A DNA stretch of 63,515 nt, from NCBI GenBank assembly GCA_018970255.1, contig JAGWWS010000015.1, positions 1-63,515 on the forward strand, read 5' to 3'. Positions 50,670 through 59,545 of this stretch are shown here, one piece after another. The notes below the pieces were generated by a model, which had not been told where the DNA came from, ran no database searches, and worked only from the letters and a program-made list of their open reading frames with translations. Within the stretch, counting starts at the first letter, position 1. Every line of letters starts with the position of its first letter. Source of the DNA: Verrucomicrobiota bacterium. Lineage in GTDB: Bacteria > Verrucomicrobiota > Verrucomicrobiia > Chthoniobacterales > Terrimicrobiaceae. The translations under genes and the position numbers were made by a program.

Positions 50670-51139
50670 AGCGCCTCCTCATCCTCCTCGCAGCCCTATC
50701 CACCGTGAACGCCACCGAAAAAAAACTCACCCCCCTCCAGGAACACGTCACCATGAACTGCGGCACCGAGCCGCCGTTCCGCAACGAGTATTGGAACAAC
50801 AAGCGCGACGGCCTTTATGTTTGCATCATCTCCGGCGAGCCGCTCTTCAGCTCCCGTGACAAATTCGATTCCGGCACTGGCTGGCCGAGCTTCACCAAGC
50901 CGCTCCAACCCGCCACCATCGAAGAAAAATCCGACTCCAGCCACGGCATGGAACGCGTGGAAGTCCGCTCGAAACCCGGCAACTCGCATTTGGGCCATGT
51001 GTTCCCCGACGGTCCCGCCCCCACGCGCCTCCGCTACTGCATCAACTCCGCCGCCCTCCGCTTCATACCCGCCGAGGACCTTGAAAAAGAGGGCTACGCA
51101 AAATACAAACCCCTGTTTGCGGAACCGAAGCAGCCCTGA
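50666..51139 (+). CDS. msrB: Peptide-methionine (R)-S-oxide reductase, exported
   Basis: 157 residues. GTG start 50666 gives a signal peptide ([15 protein letters not shown]). The MsrB core is [27 protein letters not shown] and [13 protein letters not shown], with catalytic Cys in the last. One CxxC zinc pair is altered to [10 protein letters not shown], so the enzyme is probably the zinc-free form. It repairs oxidised Met in periplasmic proteins. Confidence 0.92.
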   Translation: MKRLLILLAALSTVNATEKKLTPLQEHVTMNCGTEPPFRNEYWNNKRDGLYVCIISGEPLFSSRDKFDSGTGWPSFTKPLQPATIEEKSDSSHGMERVEVRSKPGNSHLGHVFPDGPAPTRLRYCINSAALRFIPAEDLEKEGYAKYKPLFAEPKQP

Positions 51140-51199
51140 AACTTTTCCGAAGATCAGCGTTGCGGGTGGAGAGGGGTGGCGATATTTTCAACTCCAGTC

Positions 51200-51271
51200 G
51201 GCGGGGTAGCCAAGTGGTAAGGCACGGCTCTGCAAAAGCTGTATACGTCGGTTCGATTCCGACCCTCGCCT
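51200..51271 (+). tRNA. tRNA-Cys (anticodon GCA)
   Basis: Acceptor GGCGGGG pairs with CCTCGCC (one G-U); anticodon loop CTGCAAA gives GCA; T-arm TCGGTTCGATTCCGA. The discriminator is T, as in tRNA-Cys. CCA is not encoded (CCC follows), unlike the other three tRNA genes here. Confidence 0.95.
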
Positions 51272-51312
51272 CCCTCTCCCCTCAGCGAAGCCGCTGAGAA
51301 CTAGTTTTCGTC

Positions 51313-51588
51313 TTAATTTTCGTCTTCCTTCACCTCGATCAACTCATCCGCTTTGCGCGAGAGACGATTTGAGAGGATGAAGAAGCTCGGCACCCAGAGG
51401 CCGATGAAAATTCCGAACCTTTCGCCGTAGGCGCGGTTCTCACGCGAAGCGGTGAACCAGGTCACGATAGAGGCGATGATCGAGAGGAAGCCGAGATAAA
51501 GGCAGACATCGGAGAGAAGCCGGAGGTTCTCGCGATTGTAGGAGTCGTAGGCGGGTTTTAGGTAATCCTTAATGCTGGAGGTGTCCAT
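51313..51588 (-). CDS. Small two-span membrane protein
   Basis: 91 residues. Two hydrophobic spans (LLSDVCLYLGFLSIIASIVT and FGIFIGLWVPSFFILSNRL), and an acidic tail. No family recognised. TTGACA and GACTCT boxes lie ahead with 9 bases to the ATG. Divergent from the large exported protein at 51653. Confidence 0.65.
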   Translation of the reverse strand: MDTSSIKDYLKPAYDSYNRENLRLLSDVCLYLGFLSIIASIVTWFTASRENRAYGERFGIFIGLWVPSFFILSNRLSRKADELIEVKEDEN

Positions 51589-51597
51589 AGATCGCGA

Positions 51598-51626
51598 AGA
51601 GTCCTACCACACCCTTGCCGTGTCAA
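51598..51626 (-). promoter_or_regulatory. Predicted promoter of the small membrane protein
   Basis: Minus strand TTGACA (51626-51621), 17 bases, GACTCT (51603-51598), then 9 bases to the ATG at 51588. It overlaps the divergent promoter, so the two cannot be used at the same time. Confidence 0.4.
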
Positions 51627-51643
51627 ACAGATTGCGGTTAGGT
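51615..51643 (+). promoter_or_regulatory. Predicted promoter of the large exported protein
   Basis: TTGCCG (51615-51620), 17 bases, TTAGGT (51638-51643), then 9 bases to ATG 51653. Its -35 box abuts the opposing -35 box (51621-51626). Confidence 0.4.
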
Positions 51644-51652
51644 GTCCGCCCC

Positions 51653-53317
51653 ATGAAAAAAGTTGCCATCTGGCTCGCCATTGTCGGTGTGCTGGGAATT
51701 GTCGGAGTCGCGATTTTTATGCGATCGGGCGGCCCCGCCAAAGCCTCCACCATCGCGCCGGGCGATTCCTCCGTTTTCCTGAACATCCCGAACATTCCGC
51801 TCGCCGGGTTCCGCTGGACATCCTCCTCGCTCGCCCGCATCGCCGCTGAGCCCGAGGTCCGTGCGTTTCTTGAAAAACCCCTCGCCAAATTCGGCGGCGA
51901 CCCCTCCGCCAAAGATGCCACCGGCCAACTCACAGCCGTGAAGCCGGGGAATATCTTTGCAAGTGTCTCTCCGGGAAAAAACGGACCGTCGGTCCTCATC
52001 GGATTCCAATTCTGGGGAACCAAAAAAGATTTCGACAACGCTGTGGCCCGACTGCGTGAAGCCCTTCCTGCCGTCACTTTCGGCCCCACCACGGAAACCC
52101 ACAGCCATCTGGAAATTCTCTCCACAACCCACGGCGCAATCGAGGTGCACAGCGCTGCAGTCGGTCGCTGGGGACTGATCTCGAACAATGCCGAGGCTCT
52201 CAAAGCCGCGATGGATCGCGCGCTCGGAAAATCCCCCGGCAACGGCCTCGATTCCAACCCGTCGTTTTCCAAAACCTTCTCCGAGCTCCCGCAATCCCCC
52301 GACCTCCTGGTTTTCCTCCAACCGGCCGAAGCCTCGAACGCGCTATCCGCCGCACAACTCCCAGCCGCTTCGCAAGCCATCGCCTCACAAATGGGCTCGA
52401 TGAGCAAAGCGCAAGCCATCGGTGCCGTGATGAAGATGGACGGCGATCTTCAAACCGATGCCGTCTTCGTCCTCAGCCCAGGAACCCAGCCATCGACACA
52501 GCAACCCTCAAGCGGTTCCATCCGATTCACACGACCGGACACTTTCTTTTACGCGCGGGACTTTTCCTTCGGGTTCGGATCGCTCCCCGATCATCTGCGT
52601 GATTTGGCCGAACTCCATCCGCTGATCCCCGCGGAACTGGCCCAAATCGCGGAAGTGCTCAGCGACTCGTGCGGACCCGAAGTCGCCGTCATCGCAAATT
52701 GGAACGAGGGCGCATTAGCCCCCTCCCCGCTGGCAGCCATTCAAACCCAAGACCCCGCCGCCTCGAAATCCGCGCTCGCATCGCTCCCCGGCATCATCCC
52801 CGGAGCGGAGCTTGAGGAATCGGACGGTCTGCAAATCGTGACCTTGCCCACCCAATTCACCCGCATCTCCCTCGCCCAGTCCGGCGACTACATCCTCGCT
52901 GCCGCCGATTCCGAAAAACTCCGCGCGGCCGCTCAATCCAAATCCGACAGCGAAACACTCGAAAACTCGCCGAACTTCAAAACCGCTCTCCCTGCATTCC
53001 GCAGGGCGAATGGCGCCTTCTGCTATATCGACACTCGCGCCGCCTTCGAGCGACTCCACGCCGGCTTTGTCCCCGTTCTGCGATTCACCGCCGCGATGGT
53101 CCCATCGATCGGGGAAAACATCGACACCGACAAAATCCCGCCCGCATCCGTGATTTCCAAGCACCTTCCCCCGATCGTTCTCTCCCAGCGAAACACGGTC
53201 GACGGCGTGCTCATCGAATCCAGCGGCCCTGTCAGCATGGGACAACTCCTCCTTCTCGGCACTGCCGGCGCATTCGCCTCGAATCCCGATTTGCTGAAAA
53301 CCCTGCTCGAGCCCTGA
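51653..53317 (+). CDS. Large membrane-anchored exported protein, DUF3352-like
   Basis: 554 residues. One N-terminal span (VAIWLAIVGVLGIVGVAIFM) and a long extracytoplasmic part. Features such as PGDSSVFLNIPNIPLAGFRW, VFLQPAEASNALSA and AFCYIDTRAAFERL resemble DUF3352 proteins, whose role is unknown. Ser/Ala/Pro-rich, no catalytic motif seen. Its stop lies 7 bases from the PBP1A gene on the other strand. Confidence 0.7.
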   Translation: MKKVAIWLAIVGVLGIVGVAIFMRSGGPAKASTIAPGDSSVFLNIPNIPLAGFRWTSSSLARIAAEPEVRAFLEKPLAKFGGDPSAKDATGQLTAVKPGNIFASVSPGKNGPSVLIGFQFWGTKKDFDNAVARLREALPAVTFGPTTETHSHLEILSTTHGAIEVHSAAVGRWGLISNNAEALKAAMDRALGKSPGNGLDSNPSFSKTFSELPQSPDLLVFLQPAEASNALSAAQLPAASQAIASQMGSMSKAQAIGAVMKMDGDLQTDAVFVLSPGTQPSTQQPSSGSIRFTRPDTFFYARDFSFGFGSLPDHLRDLAELHPLIPAELAQIAEVLSDSCGPEVAVIANWNEGALAPSPLAAIQTQDPAASKSALASLPGIIPGAELEESDGLQIVTLPTQFTRISLAQSGDYILAAADSEKLRAAAQSKSDSETLENSPNFKTALPAFRRANGAFCYIDTRAAFERLHAGFVPVLRFTAAMVPSIGENIDTDKIPPASVISKHLPPIVLSQRNTVDGVLIESSGPVSMGQLLLLGTAGAFASNPDLLKTLLEP

Positions 53318-53323
53318 GCGAAT

Positions 53324-55240
53324 TCAGCCGCCACGCTTCGAGGCTTCGATAATGTCCACCCAGATCGGCAGGGCGAGTGCGCCGCCGTAGCCGCCGGGCA
53401 TGATCGCCTTCGGCGAATCGAAACCGACCCACACGCCGCAGGTCGTGTTTTTGTCGAAACCCACGAACCACGCGTCGACATAGTTGTTCGTGGTGCCGGT
53501 TTTTCCGGCGCCGTAGCCTTTGAGGCCGAGTTGGCGGGCGCCGGCGGCCGTGCCGCGCGAAACGGCGTCTTCGAGCAACGAGGTTGTCATCCGTGCGGCG
53601 GCGGGGTTGAGGACCGGGATCCGGCCGCGGGTGGATTGATACAAAACATGACCGCCGGAATCCAAAACGCGGTCGATCAAATACGGCTGCATTTTCACGC
53701 CGCCCGTGGCGAAAACCGTGTAGGCGGCGGTGAGGTCCTTGAGGCCGGTTTCGAAGGCGCCGAGGCAAATCGAGGGATAGGGCTCGGGCTCGGGGGCCAC
53801 CCCGGCGCGCTGGATGGTGGAGGCGATGCGGTCGAGGCCGGCGCGCAGGCCGAGGCGCACGGACATGGTGTTGCGGGATTGGATGAGCCCCTCGCCGGCG
53901 GGTTGCAGCCCTTTGTGGGTGCCGTCGGAATTCGCAGGGTCGTAGCTGCCGAATTCGCGGGGCATTTCGCCCGGCTGGATGCGGTCGTCGGAGATGGGTT
54001 CGTTCGGCGCCACGCCCGCTTCGAAGGCGGCGGCATAGACGAACGGCTTCACCACCGAGCCCGCCTGCCGCTTGCCGTAGAGCGCGCGGTGGAACTTGCT
54101 GCGCGAGTAGTCGCGCCCGCCCACGATGGCGCGGATGCCGCCGGTGGAATTGTCGAGCGCGATGGCGGCGGCTTCGAGGTAGGGCGCGGATTTGGCGGAA
54201 TCGAGCACGGCACCATCGAAGGCCGACATGGGCTGGTGCGGGTAGCCGGGGCGGGTTTCCGTTTGCGCGAGCCTCGCGGCCACGGATTTTTCGGCGGCGG
54301 CCTGCAAGGGACCGTCGATGGTCGTGAAAATCTTCAAGCCCCCCTCGTCCATCTGGCCCGGTTCGAGGACGAGTTCGAGTTCGCGCAGGATGGCATCCAT
54401 CGCCCAATTCTCCTCCGGCCAGGTCTTGGTGCGCGGCATGGCCACGAGCGGGCTGGCGGCGGCCTTCACATATTGCGCCTCGTTGATCAACTCAAGGTCC
54501 CGCATGCGGCCGAGCACGGTGTTCCTTTCGCGGATGGAGCCCTCGGGGTTGTTCAAAGGCGAAAAACGGTTCGGGCTGCGGATCAACCCCGCGAGCGTCG
54601 CGGATTCCTGCAGGTTCAATTTCGACGCGGGCTTGCCGAAGTAAACCTGGCTCGCAGCCTCGAGCCCGTAGGTTCCGGACCCGAAATAAATGCGGTTGAT
54701 GTAGGCCTCGAGGATTTCCTCCTTCGTCAATTCGGTTTCGATGCGGAACGCCAGCGCGGCCTCGATGAGCTTGCGGTGGATTGTTTTTCCGCCGAGGGGG
54801 AAGCTGTTGCGCGCGAGTTGCTGGGTGATCGTGCTGGCGCCTTCGCGGAACCCGCCGAGGAGGAGGTTGCGCACGGCGGCGCGTGCGATGCCGATGGGGT
54901 CCACCCCCTTGTGGCTGTAGAAACGGGTGTCCTCGCGGCTGATGAGGGCGTTGACGAAATGATTCGAAACCCGGTCGAACGGCACGACCTCGCGGTTCTC
55001 GCCGGCCAGGCGCGTGTAGTATTTCCCCTGGTGGTCGAAAATGACCGACCGCTCGTTCATGTCGTGGATTTTCGAGAGGTCGAATGTCAGCGCCCACGCG
55101 TAGTAGCCCGCGGCCACGACGGACCAGAGCAGCAGCGTGGCGAAGCCGATTTTGAAGAGGGAAAAATACAGGGACCGCCTGCCGCGGCGGGGCCTGTGCC
55201 TCAGGCGCCGCCCGCGCGTTCTGGATTTGGGCTTGGGCAC
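53324..55240 (-). CDS. Bifunctional penicillin-binding protein 1A
   Basis: 638 residues. Basic cytoplasmic tail, one span (FSLFKIGFATLLLWSVVAAG), then the GT51 domain: ISREDTRFYSHKGVDPIGI, GASTITQQLARN and NRIYFGSGTYGLEAAS. The transpeptidase domain has SVVK (nucleophile Ser), SRNTM and GKTGTTNNY. It polymerises and cross-links peptidoglycan in the periplasm. GTG 55240 is taken as start; MPKPKSRTRGRRLR is strongly basic as in class A PBPs. Confidence 0.95.
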   Translation of the reverse strand: MPKPKSRTRGRRLRHRPRRGRRSLYFSLFKIGFATLLLWSVVAAGYYAWALTFDLSKIHDMNERSVIFDHQGKYYTRLAGENREVVPFDRVSNHFVNALISREDTRFYSHKGVDPIGIARAAVRNLLLGGFREGASTITQQLARNSFPLGGKTIHRKLIEAALAFRIETELTKEEILEAYINRIYFGSGTYGLEAASQVYFGKPASKLNLQESATLAGLIRSPNRFSPLNNPEGSIRERNTVLGRMRDLELINEAQYVKAAASPLVAMPRTKTWPEENWAMDAILRELELVLEPGQMDEGGLKIFTTIDGPLQAAAEKSVAARLAQTETRPGYPHQPMSAFDGAVLDSAKSAPYLEAAAIALDNSTGGIRAIVGGRDYSRSKFHRALYGKRQAGSVVKPFVYAAAFEAGVAPNEPISDDRIQPGEMPREFGSYDPANSDGTHKGLQPAGEGLIQSRNTMSVRLGLRAGLDRIASTIQRAGVAPEPEPYPSICLGAFETGLKDLTAAYTVFATGGVKMQPYLIDRVLDSGGHVLYQSTRGRIPVLNPAAARMTTSLLEDAVSRGTAAGARQLGLKGYGAGKTGTTNNYVDAWFVGFDKNTTCGVWVGFDSPKAIMPGGYGGALALPIWVDIIEASKRGG

Positions 55241-55297
55241 GGCACATGGTTAAAGCATTTTGCCCGCCGGACAATCCCGCAAAGAAACCGCCGCGCC

Positions 55298-55972
55298 GTG
55301 AAAATCACAATCCTCACCATCTTCCCCGAAGTGTGCCGCTGCGTTTTTGCGGAGAGCATCATGGGCCGCGCCGTTTCAAAGGGGCTCGCCGACCTTCAGG
55401 CGGCGGACCTGCGCAAGTGGACCTCCGACCGCCACCGCACCGTGGACGACACCCCCTACGGCGGCGGTCCGGGCATGGTGATGAAAATCGAACCCATCGA
55501 CCTCGCCCTCTCCGAACTCCGCACGCCGCAGTCGAAGGTCGTCCTGATGTCGCCCCAAGGCCGCAAGTTTTCCGATTCCATCGCCCGCGAATTCTCCCAA
55601 TGCCCCGAACTCATCCTGCTCTCCGGCCACTACGAGGGCATCGACCAGCGCGTGGCCGACCACCTCGTCGATGACGAGGTTTCCATCGGCGACTATGTGC
55701 TGACGAGCGGCGTCCTTCCCGCGCTGGTGGTGGCGGATGCCGTGGTCAGGCTCATCCCCGGCGTGCTGGGCGATTCCGAATCGGCGGCGCAGGATTCGTT
55801 CGCGGCCGGCATCCTCGACCACCCGCACTACACCCGGCCCGCCGAATACAAGGGCTGGAAAGTCCCCGAGGTCCTCCTCGGCGGCCACCATGCCGAAATC
55901 GAAAAATGGCGCCGCGCCGCCGCCCTGGAAGCCACGCGCAAGCGGCGGCCGGATTTGCTCAAAGGCGGTTGA
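55298..55972 (+). CDS. trmD: tRNA (guanine-37-N1)-methyltransferase
   Basis: 224 residues. It methylates G37 of tRNAs reading CNN codons. KITILTIFPEVC opens the protein; DDTPYGGGPGMVMKIEP and SGHYEGIDQRV are family signatures; SIGDYVLTSGVLPALVVAD forms the SAM-binding trefoil knot; DHPHYTRPAEYKG completes it. Start GTG 55298. No rpsP, rimM or rplS beside it, so the usual trmD operon is broken up here. Confidence 0.95.
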   Translation: MKITILTIFPEVCRCVFAESIMGRAVSKGLADLQAADLRKWTSDRHRTVDDTPYGGGPGMVMKIEPIDLALSELRTPQSKVVLMSPQGRKFSDSIAREFSQCPELILLSGHYEGIDQRVADHLVDDEVSIGDYVLTSGVLPALVVADAVVRLIPGVLGDSESAAQDSFAAGILDHPHYTRPAEYKGWKVPEVLLGGHHAEIEKWRRAAALEATRKRRPDLLKGG

Positions 55973-56405
55973 GCGTCCAGGCGACCGCGCCTCCGTCCGA
56001 AACCTCGAGCCACGCCCAACTTGGCGGTGCGCCCTTGTTTGGCTTGCCAACCGTCCCGGGGTTCAACCTCCTCACGCCATCCGATTCCTCGTCGCACGGC
56101 ACATGCGTGTGGCCGAAAAGCAGGAAGTCGCAGGCGGGCTGGCGCCTGGGCGGGATGTGGACGAGGTGGAAACGCCGGCCGCCGCGCTCGAGTTCCAGCG
56201 TTTGCGGGAGGTCGATGCCGAAATCGTTGTTCCCCGCCACCGCATGGAAGGGGCGCCCGGCCGACTGGCACGCCGCGAGCGTGGCGAAGTTGCAAAAATC
56301 CCCGAGGTGCCAGATTTCATCGGCGGCCCGCAATTCGGCGGCGAGCGCCTCCGGAAAACGCCCGTGCGTGTCGGCGATGACTGCGATGCGGATGGAGGTG
56401 CCCAT
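55959..56405 (-). CDS. YfcE-type metallophosphoesterase
   Basis: 148 residues. IAVIADTHGRFPEAL, IWHLGDFCNF, AGNNDFGI and FGHTHVPC supply the dimetal ligands of the small phosphodiesterases. It hydrolyses phosphodiesters; natural substrate unclear. A TTGCAA box, 17 bases and TTCCAT precede the ATG by 8 bases. It overlaps trmD by 14 bases tail to tail. Confidence 0.9.
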   Translation of the reverse strand: MGTSIRIAVIADTHGRFPEALAAELRAADEIWHLGDFCNFATLAACQSAGRPFHAVAGNNDFGIDLPQTLELERGGRRFHLVHIPPRRQPACDFLLFGHTHVPCDEESDGVRRLNPGTVGKPNKGAPPSWAWLEVSDGGAVAWTLNRL

Positions 56406-56464
56406 GGACCCCGATGGAAAGCAATCGCATTGAAGTTTGCAATTTTTCGGTGTTCGCTCCCGCC

Positions 56465-57577
56465 ATGTGGAATTCGGCGCACGCGCACGTGCTCAACCTC
56501 GTTGCCTACGAACCCGGCAAGCCGGTGGAGGAACTCGCCCGCGAGATGGGGCTCGAGCCCTCCCAGATCATCAAGCTCGCCTCGAATGAAAACCCGCTCG
56601 GCCCCTCGCCGGCGGCCATTGCCGCCATGCGCGGGATGCTTGAACGCTCCCATTTCTACCCGGATGGCGGCGGCTGGGCGCTCCGCGGCGCAATCGCCGA
56701 AAAACTCGGCCTCGACCGCGCGAATGTCATCCTCGGCAACGGCTCGAACGAAATCATCGAGTTCATCGGCCATGCCTTCCTGAAGCCCGGCGACGAGGTG
56801 GTGACCGCCAAGCACGCCTTCGCCGTCTACACGCTCATGGCGCAGCTTTTTGGCGCGAAAGCCATCGAAGTGCCCGACCCCGGCTTCACCCACGACCTCG
56901 ACGCCATGCTCGCCGCCATCACGCCGCGCACGCGCCAGGTCTTCATCGCGAACCCGAACAACCCCACCGGCACCATGGTCCGGCAGGACGCCATAGACCG
57001 CTTCATGGAGCGCGTGCCGGAACATGTCCTCGTCATTTTCGACGAAGCCTATTTCGAGTTCCTCGACCACCCGCCCGACACGCTCCGCTTCGTGCGCGAG
57101 GGGCGGAATGTGGTGGTCATGCGGACCTTTTCGAAAATCCAAGGGCTCGCGAACCTGCGCATCGGCTACGGCCTTGCCCCAGCGAAAATCGCAGGAGTCC
57201 TTCAAAAAACCCGCCAGCCGTTCAACGCAAACGGCATTGCCCAAGCAGGCGCGCTCGCCGGGCTCTCCGACGAAGCCCACATGCGCCGCACCCGCGAACT
57301 CACCCACGAAGGCCGCGAATACCTCCAACGGGAATTCGCCGCGATGGGCCTCGAGTTCGTGCCCAGCTTTGCAAATTTCGTGCTGGTGCGGGTGGGCGAT
57401 GGCGACGCCGTTTTCCAAGCACTGCTGAAGCGGGGTGTCATCGTGCGCGCCATGCGCAGCTACAAATTGCCGGAGTGGATCCGCGTCTCGGTGGGAACGA
57501 TGGAGCAAAACCAACGCTTCATCTCCGAACTCGCCGCCTTGCGCGCCGCAGGCGCCCTCAACGCCGGTCCGGCATGA
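56465..57577 (+). CDS. hisC: Histidinol-phosphate aminotransferase
   Basis: 370 residues, PLP fold type I. KLASNENPLGPSPAAIAAM, YPDGGGWALRGAIA, NPNNPTGTMV and RTFSKIQGLANLRIGYG with Schiff-base Lys are HisC hallmarks. It transaminates imidazole-acetol phosphate in histidine synthesis. ATG 56465 is preferred over 56414: a TTGAAG/17/TTCGCT promoter lies between them. Confidence 0.92.
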   Translation: MWNSAHAHVLNLVAYEPGKPVEELAREMGLEPSQIIKLASNENPLGPSPAAIAAMRGMLERSHFYPDGGGWALRGAIAEKLGLDRANVILGNGSNEIIEFIGHAFLKPGDEVVTAKHAFAVYTLMAQLFGAKAIEVPDPGFTHDLDAMLAAITPRTRQVFIANPNNPTGTMVRQDAIDRFMERVPEHVLVIFDEAYFEFLDHPPDTLRFVREGRNVVVMRTFSKIQGLANLRIGYGLAPAKIAGVLQKTRQPFNANGIAQAGALAGLSDEAHMRRTRELTHEGREYLQREFAAMGLEFVPSFANFVLVRVGDGDAVFQALLKRGVIVRAMRSYKLPEWIRVSVGTMEQNQRFISELAALRAAGALNAGPA

Positions 57578-58887
57578 CGGGCGACACGATCGCCGCCATC
57601 GCCACGCCGCCCGGCGAAGGCGCCATCGCGATGGTTCGCCTCTCGGGACCCGATTCGAAAAAAATCCTCGGCCGGATTTTCAGCGGAAAACCCTCCATGC
57701 CGCGCCAGGCCGTTTTCGGCCGCATCCTCGACGGGGGCGAAGTCGTGGACCAAGCGCTCGCCACCTGGTTCGAAGCCCCGGGGAGTTTCACCGGCGAGGA
57801 AATGGCGGAAATCACCTGCCATGGCGGAATCCTCCTGGCCGCAAGGGTGCTGGAATTGGCGCTGCGCCACGGAGCCCGGGCAGCCGAGCCCGGAGAATTC
57901 TCGCGCCGCGCCTTTTTAAACGGCCGCATGGACCTCACCCAGGCAGAAGCCGTGATGGACATCATCCGCGCCCGAACCCCCCTCGCCCTCCGCGCCGCCG
58001 CGCTCCAACTCGAAGGCCGGCTCGGCCGCGGCATCGAAGCCCTCCGCGACGGCGTGCTCGAAACCGTCGCCAACCTCGAAGCCTGGATCGATTTCCCCGA
58101 GGAAGGCATCGACCCCGCCAGCGGGCGCGAATTGCTTGCCAAAATTTCCTCGCTCGAAAAAGCCACCGCCTCCCTGCTCTCCACCGCCGACCAGGGGCGC
58201 ATCCTCCGCGAAGGCGTCCGCACCGCCATCGTGGGAAAACCGAACGCCGGGAAATCCAGCCTCCTCAACCGCCTCCTCGGCATGGACCGCGCCATCGTCA
58301 GCGAAACCCCCGGCACCACGCGCGACACGATCGAGGAATCCGCATGCCTCGGCGGAATCCTCTTCAAGCTCACCGACACCGCCGGCCTCCGCGAGACGAA
58401 CGACCCCGTCGAACGCGAAGGCGTTGCACGCACCGGCCGCGCGTTGGAACAGAGCGACCTCGTCCTCCATGTGGTCGATGCCACGGAGGAAGAAATCCCG
58501 CCGCCCCCGCGCGAAGGCTCGATCCTCGTCCTCAACAAATCCGACCTCGCCCCCGGCCGCCACGCACCAAGTGGGGCGATCCGCACCTCCTGCCTCACCG
58601 GTGCAGGATTGGAAGAACTCACAAAAAAAATGGTCTCCTCTGCGGGGCTGAACCAATCCGCCCCCGAACAATCGCTCGCCGCCATCAACGCCCGCCACAA
58701 AGCGCTCCTGGAAACCGCCCGCACCGGCTTGGCCGCAGCGGCGGAGTTGGTCGGGGAAAACCGCCCGCCCGAACTCGCCGCCGTGGAACTCCGCACCGCC
58801 CTCGACGCCCTGGGCCAAATCGTCGGCGCCACCGACACCGAAGACATCCTCGGCGAAATCTTCGGCCGGTTTTGTATCGGAAAGTAA
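57574..58887 (+). CDS. mnmE: tRNA modification GTPase MnmE
   Basis: 437 residues. N-terminal folate-binding domain: TIAAIATPPGEGAIAMVRLS, EITCHGGI and PGEFSRRAFLNGRMDLTQAE. The G domain has GKPNAGKSSL, DTAGLRET and NKSD, and the protein ends in FCIGK with the essential Cys. With MnmG it makes 5-carboxymethylaminomethyluridine at tRNA wobble positions. It overlaps hisC by ATGA. Confidence 0.96.
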   Translation: MTGDTIAAIATPPGEGAIAMVRLSGPDSKKILGRIFSGKPSMPRQAVFGRILDGGEVVDQALATWFEAPGSFTGEEMAEITCHGGILLAARVLELALRHGARAAEPGEFSRRAFLNGRMDLTQAEAVMDIIRARTPLALRAAALQLEGRLGRGIEALRDGVLETVANLEAWIDFPEEGIDPASGRELLAKISSLEKATASLLSTADQGRILREGVRTAIVGKPNAGKSSLLNRLLGMDRAIVSETPGTTRDTIEESACLGGILFKLTDTAGLRETNDPVEREGVARTGRALEQSDLVLHVVDATEEEIPPPPREGSILVLNKSDLAPGRHAPSGAIRTSCLTGAGLEELTKKMVSSAGLNQSAPEQSLAAINARHKALLETARTGLAAAAELVGENRPPELAAVELRTALDALGQIVGATDTEDILGEIFGRFCIGK

Positions 58888-58893
58888 ACCCCT

Positions 58894-59481
58894 TTACGCC
58901 AAACGCCGCGCGAGCAATGCCGCCTGGGCTTGCAGGGTTTCCAGGGAGCCGTCGTTCCATGCCACTGAGTTGGCGCGTTGCACTTTTTCCGCGAGCGGCA
59001 TTTGGGAGGCGATGACTAATTGGGCTTCCGCAGTGGACAATCCGCGGGATGTGACCCGTTTGAGTTGGATTTCGGGCGAACAGGCGACGGCCACCACGAA
59101 ATCGAGGTGTTTTTCGGCACCGGTTTCGAAAAGCAACGGGATGTCGGCGAGGAAATGTTTGTTCGCGGCGCGCGCGGCTTCGGCCAAACTTGTCCACTCC
59201 GCCCTCACGCGAGGGTGGAGGATTTCCTCGAGCAGCCGCTTGGCACCGGCATCGGAAAAAATCTTGGCGCGGATGGCGGCGCGGTCGGGTGTGCCATCGG
59301 CGAGGAAACAGGCGGCGCCGAGCGCGGCGGTGACTTCGTTTTTTACGGCAGGGTCGCCGGAGAGGAATTTTTTGGCGGCGGCATCGGCGTCGAAGGTTTC
59401 GGCGTGGAGCAGTGGGGCGAGCATGCGGCAAAAGGTGGATTTGCCGGAACCAATCCCGCCCGTGACACCGATAGCTGCCAT
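58894..59481 (-). CDS. coaE: Dephospho-CoA kinase
   Basis: 195 residues from ATG 59481. IGVTGGIGSGKSTFCRML is the P-loop, ETFDADAAAKKFL holds the catalytic Asp, and LADIPLLFETGAEKHLDFVV is the CoA-binding stretch. Last step of coenzyme A synthesis. Divergent from the RNA methyltransferase. Confidence 0.94.
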   Translation of the reverse strand: MAAIGVTGGIGSGKSTFCRMLAPLLHAETFDADAAAKKFLSGDPAVKNEVTAALGAACFLADGTPDRAAIRAKIFSDAGAKRLLEEILHPRVRAEWTSLAEAARAANKHFLADIPLLFETGAEKHLDFVVAVACSPEIQLKRVTSRGLSTAEAQLVIASQMPLAEKVQRANSVAWNDGSLETLQAQAALLARRLA

Positions 59482-59510
59482 GTGGAAGGGATAAACGATC
59501 GGCTTCGCGA

Positions 59511-59538
59511 TTGCACGCGCCGTTGCGGGCACTATCGT
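59511..59538 (+). promoter_or_regulatory. Predicted promoter of the RNA methyltransferase operon, nearly leaderless
   Basis: TTGCAC (59511-59516), 16 bases, TATCGT (59533-59538), then 7 bases to the TTG start at 59546. Supports TTG as the real start; no ATG lies nearby. Confidence 0.5.
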
Positions 59539-59545
59539 CGGGGCG

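Noticed and set aside
58888..58893. Terminator between mnmE and coaE
   Set aside because: Only 6 bases separate the convergent genes and no stable hairpin with a T-run was found. The same holds at the other tail-to-tail junctions, such as 42204-42207 and 53318-53323.
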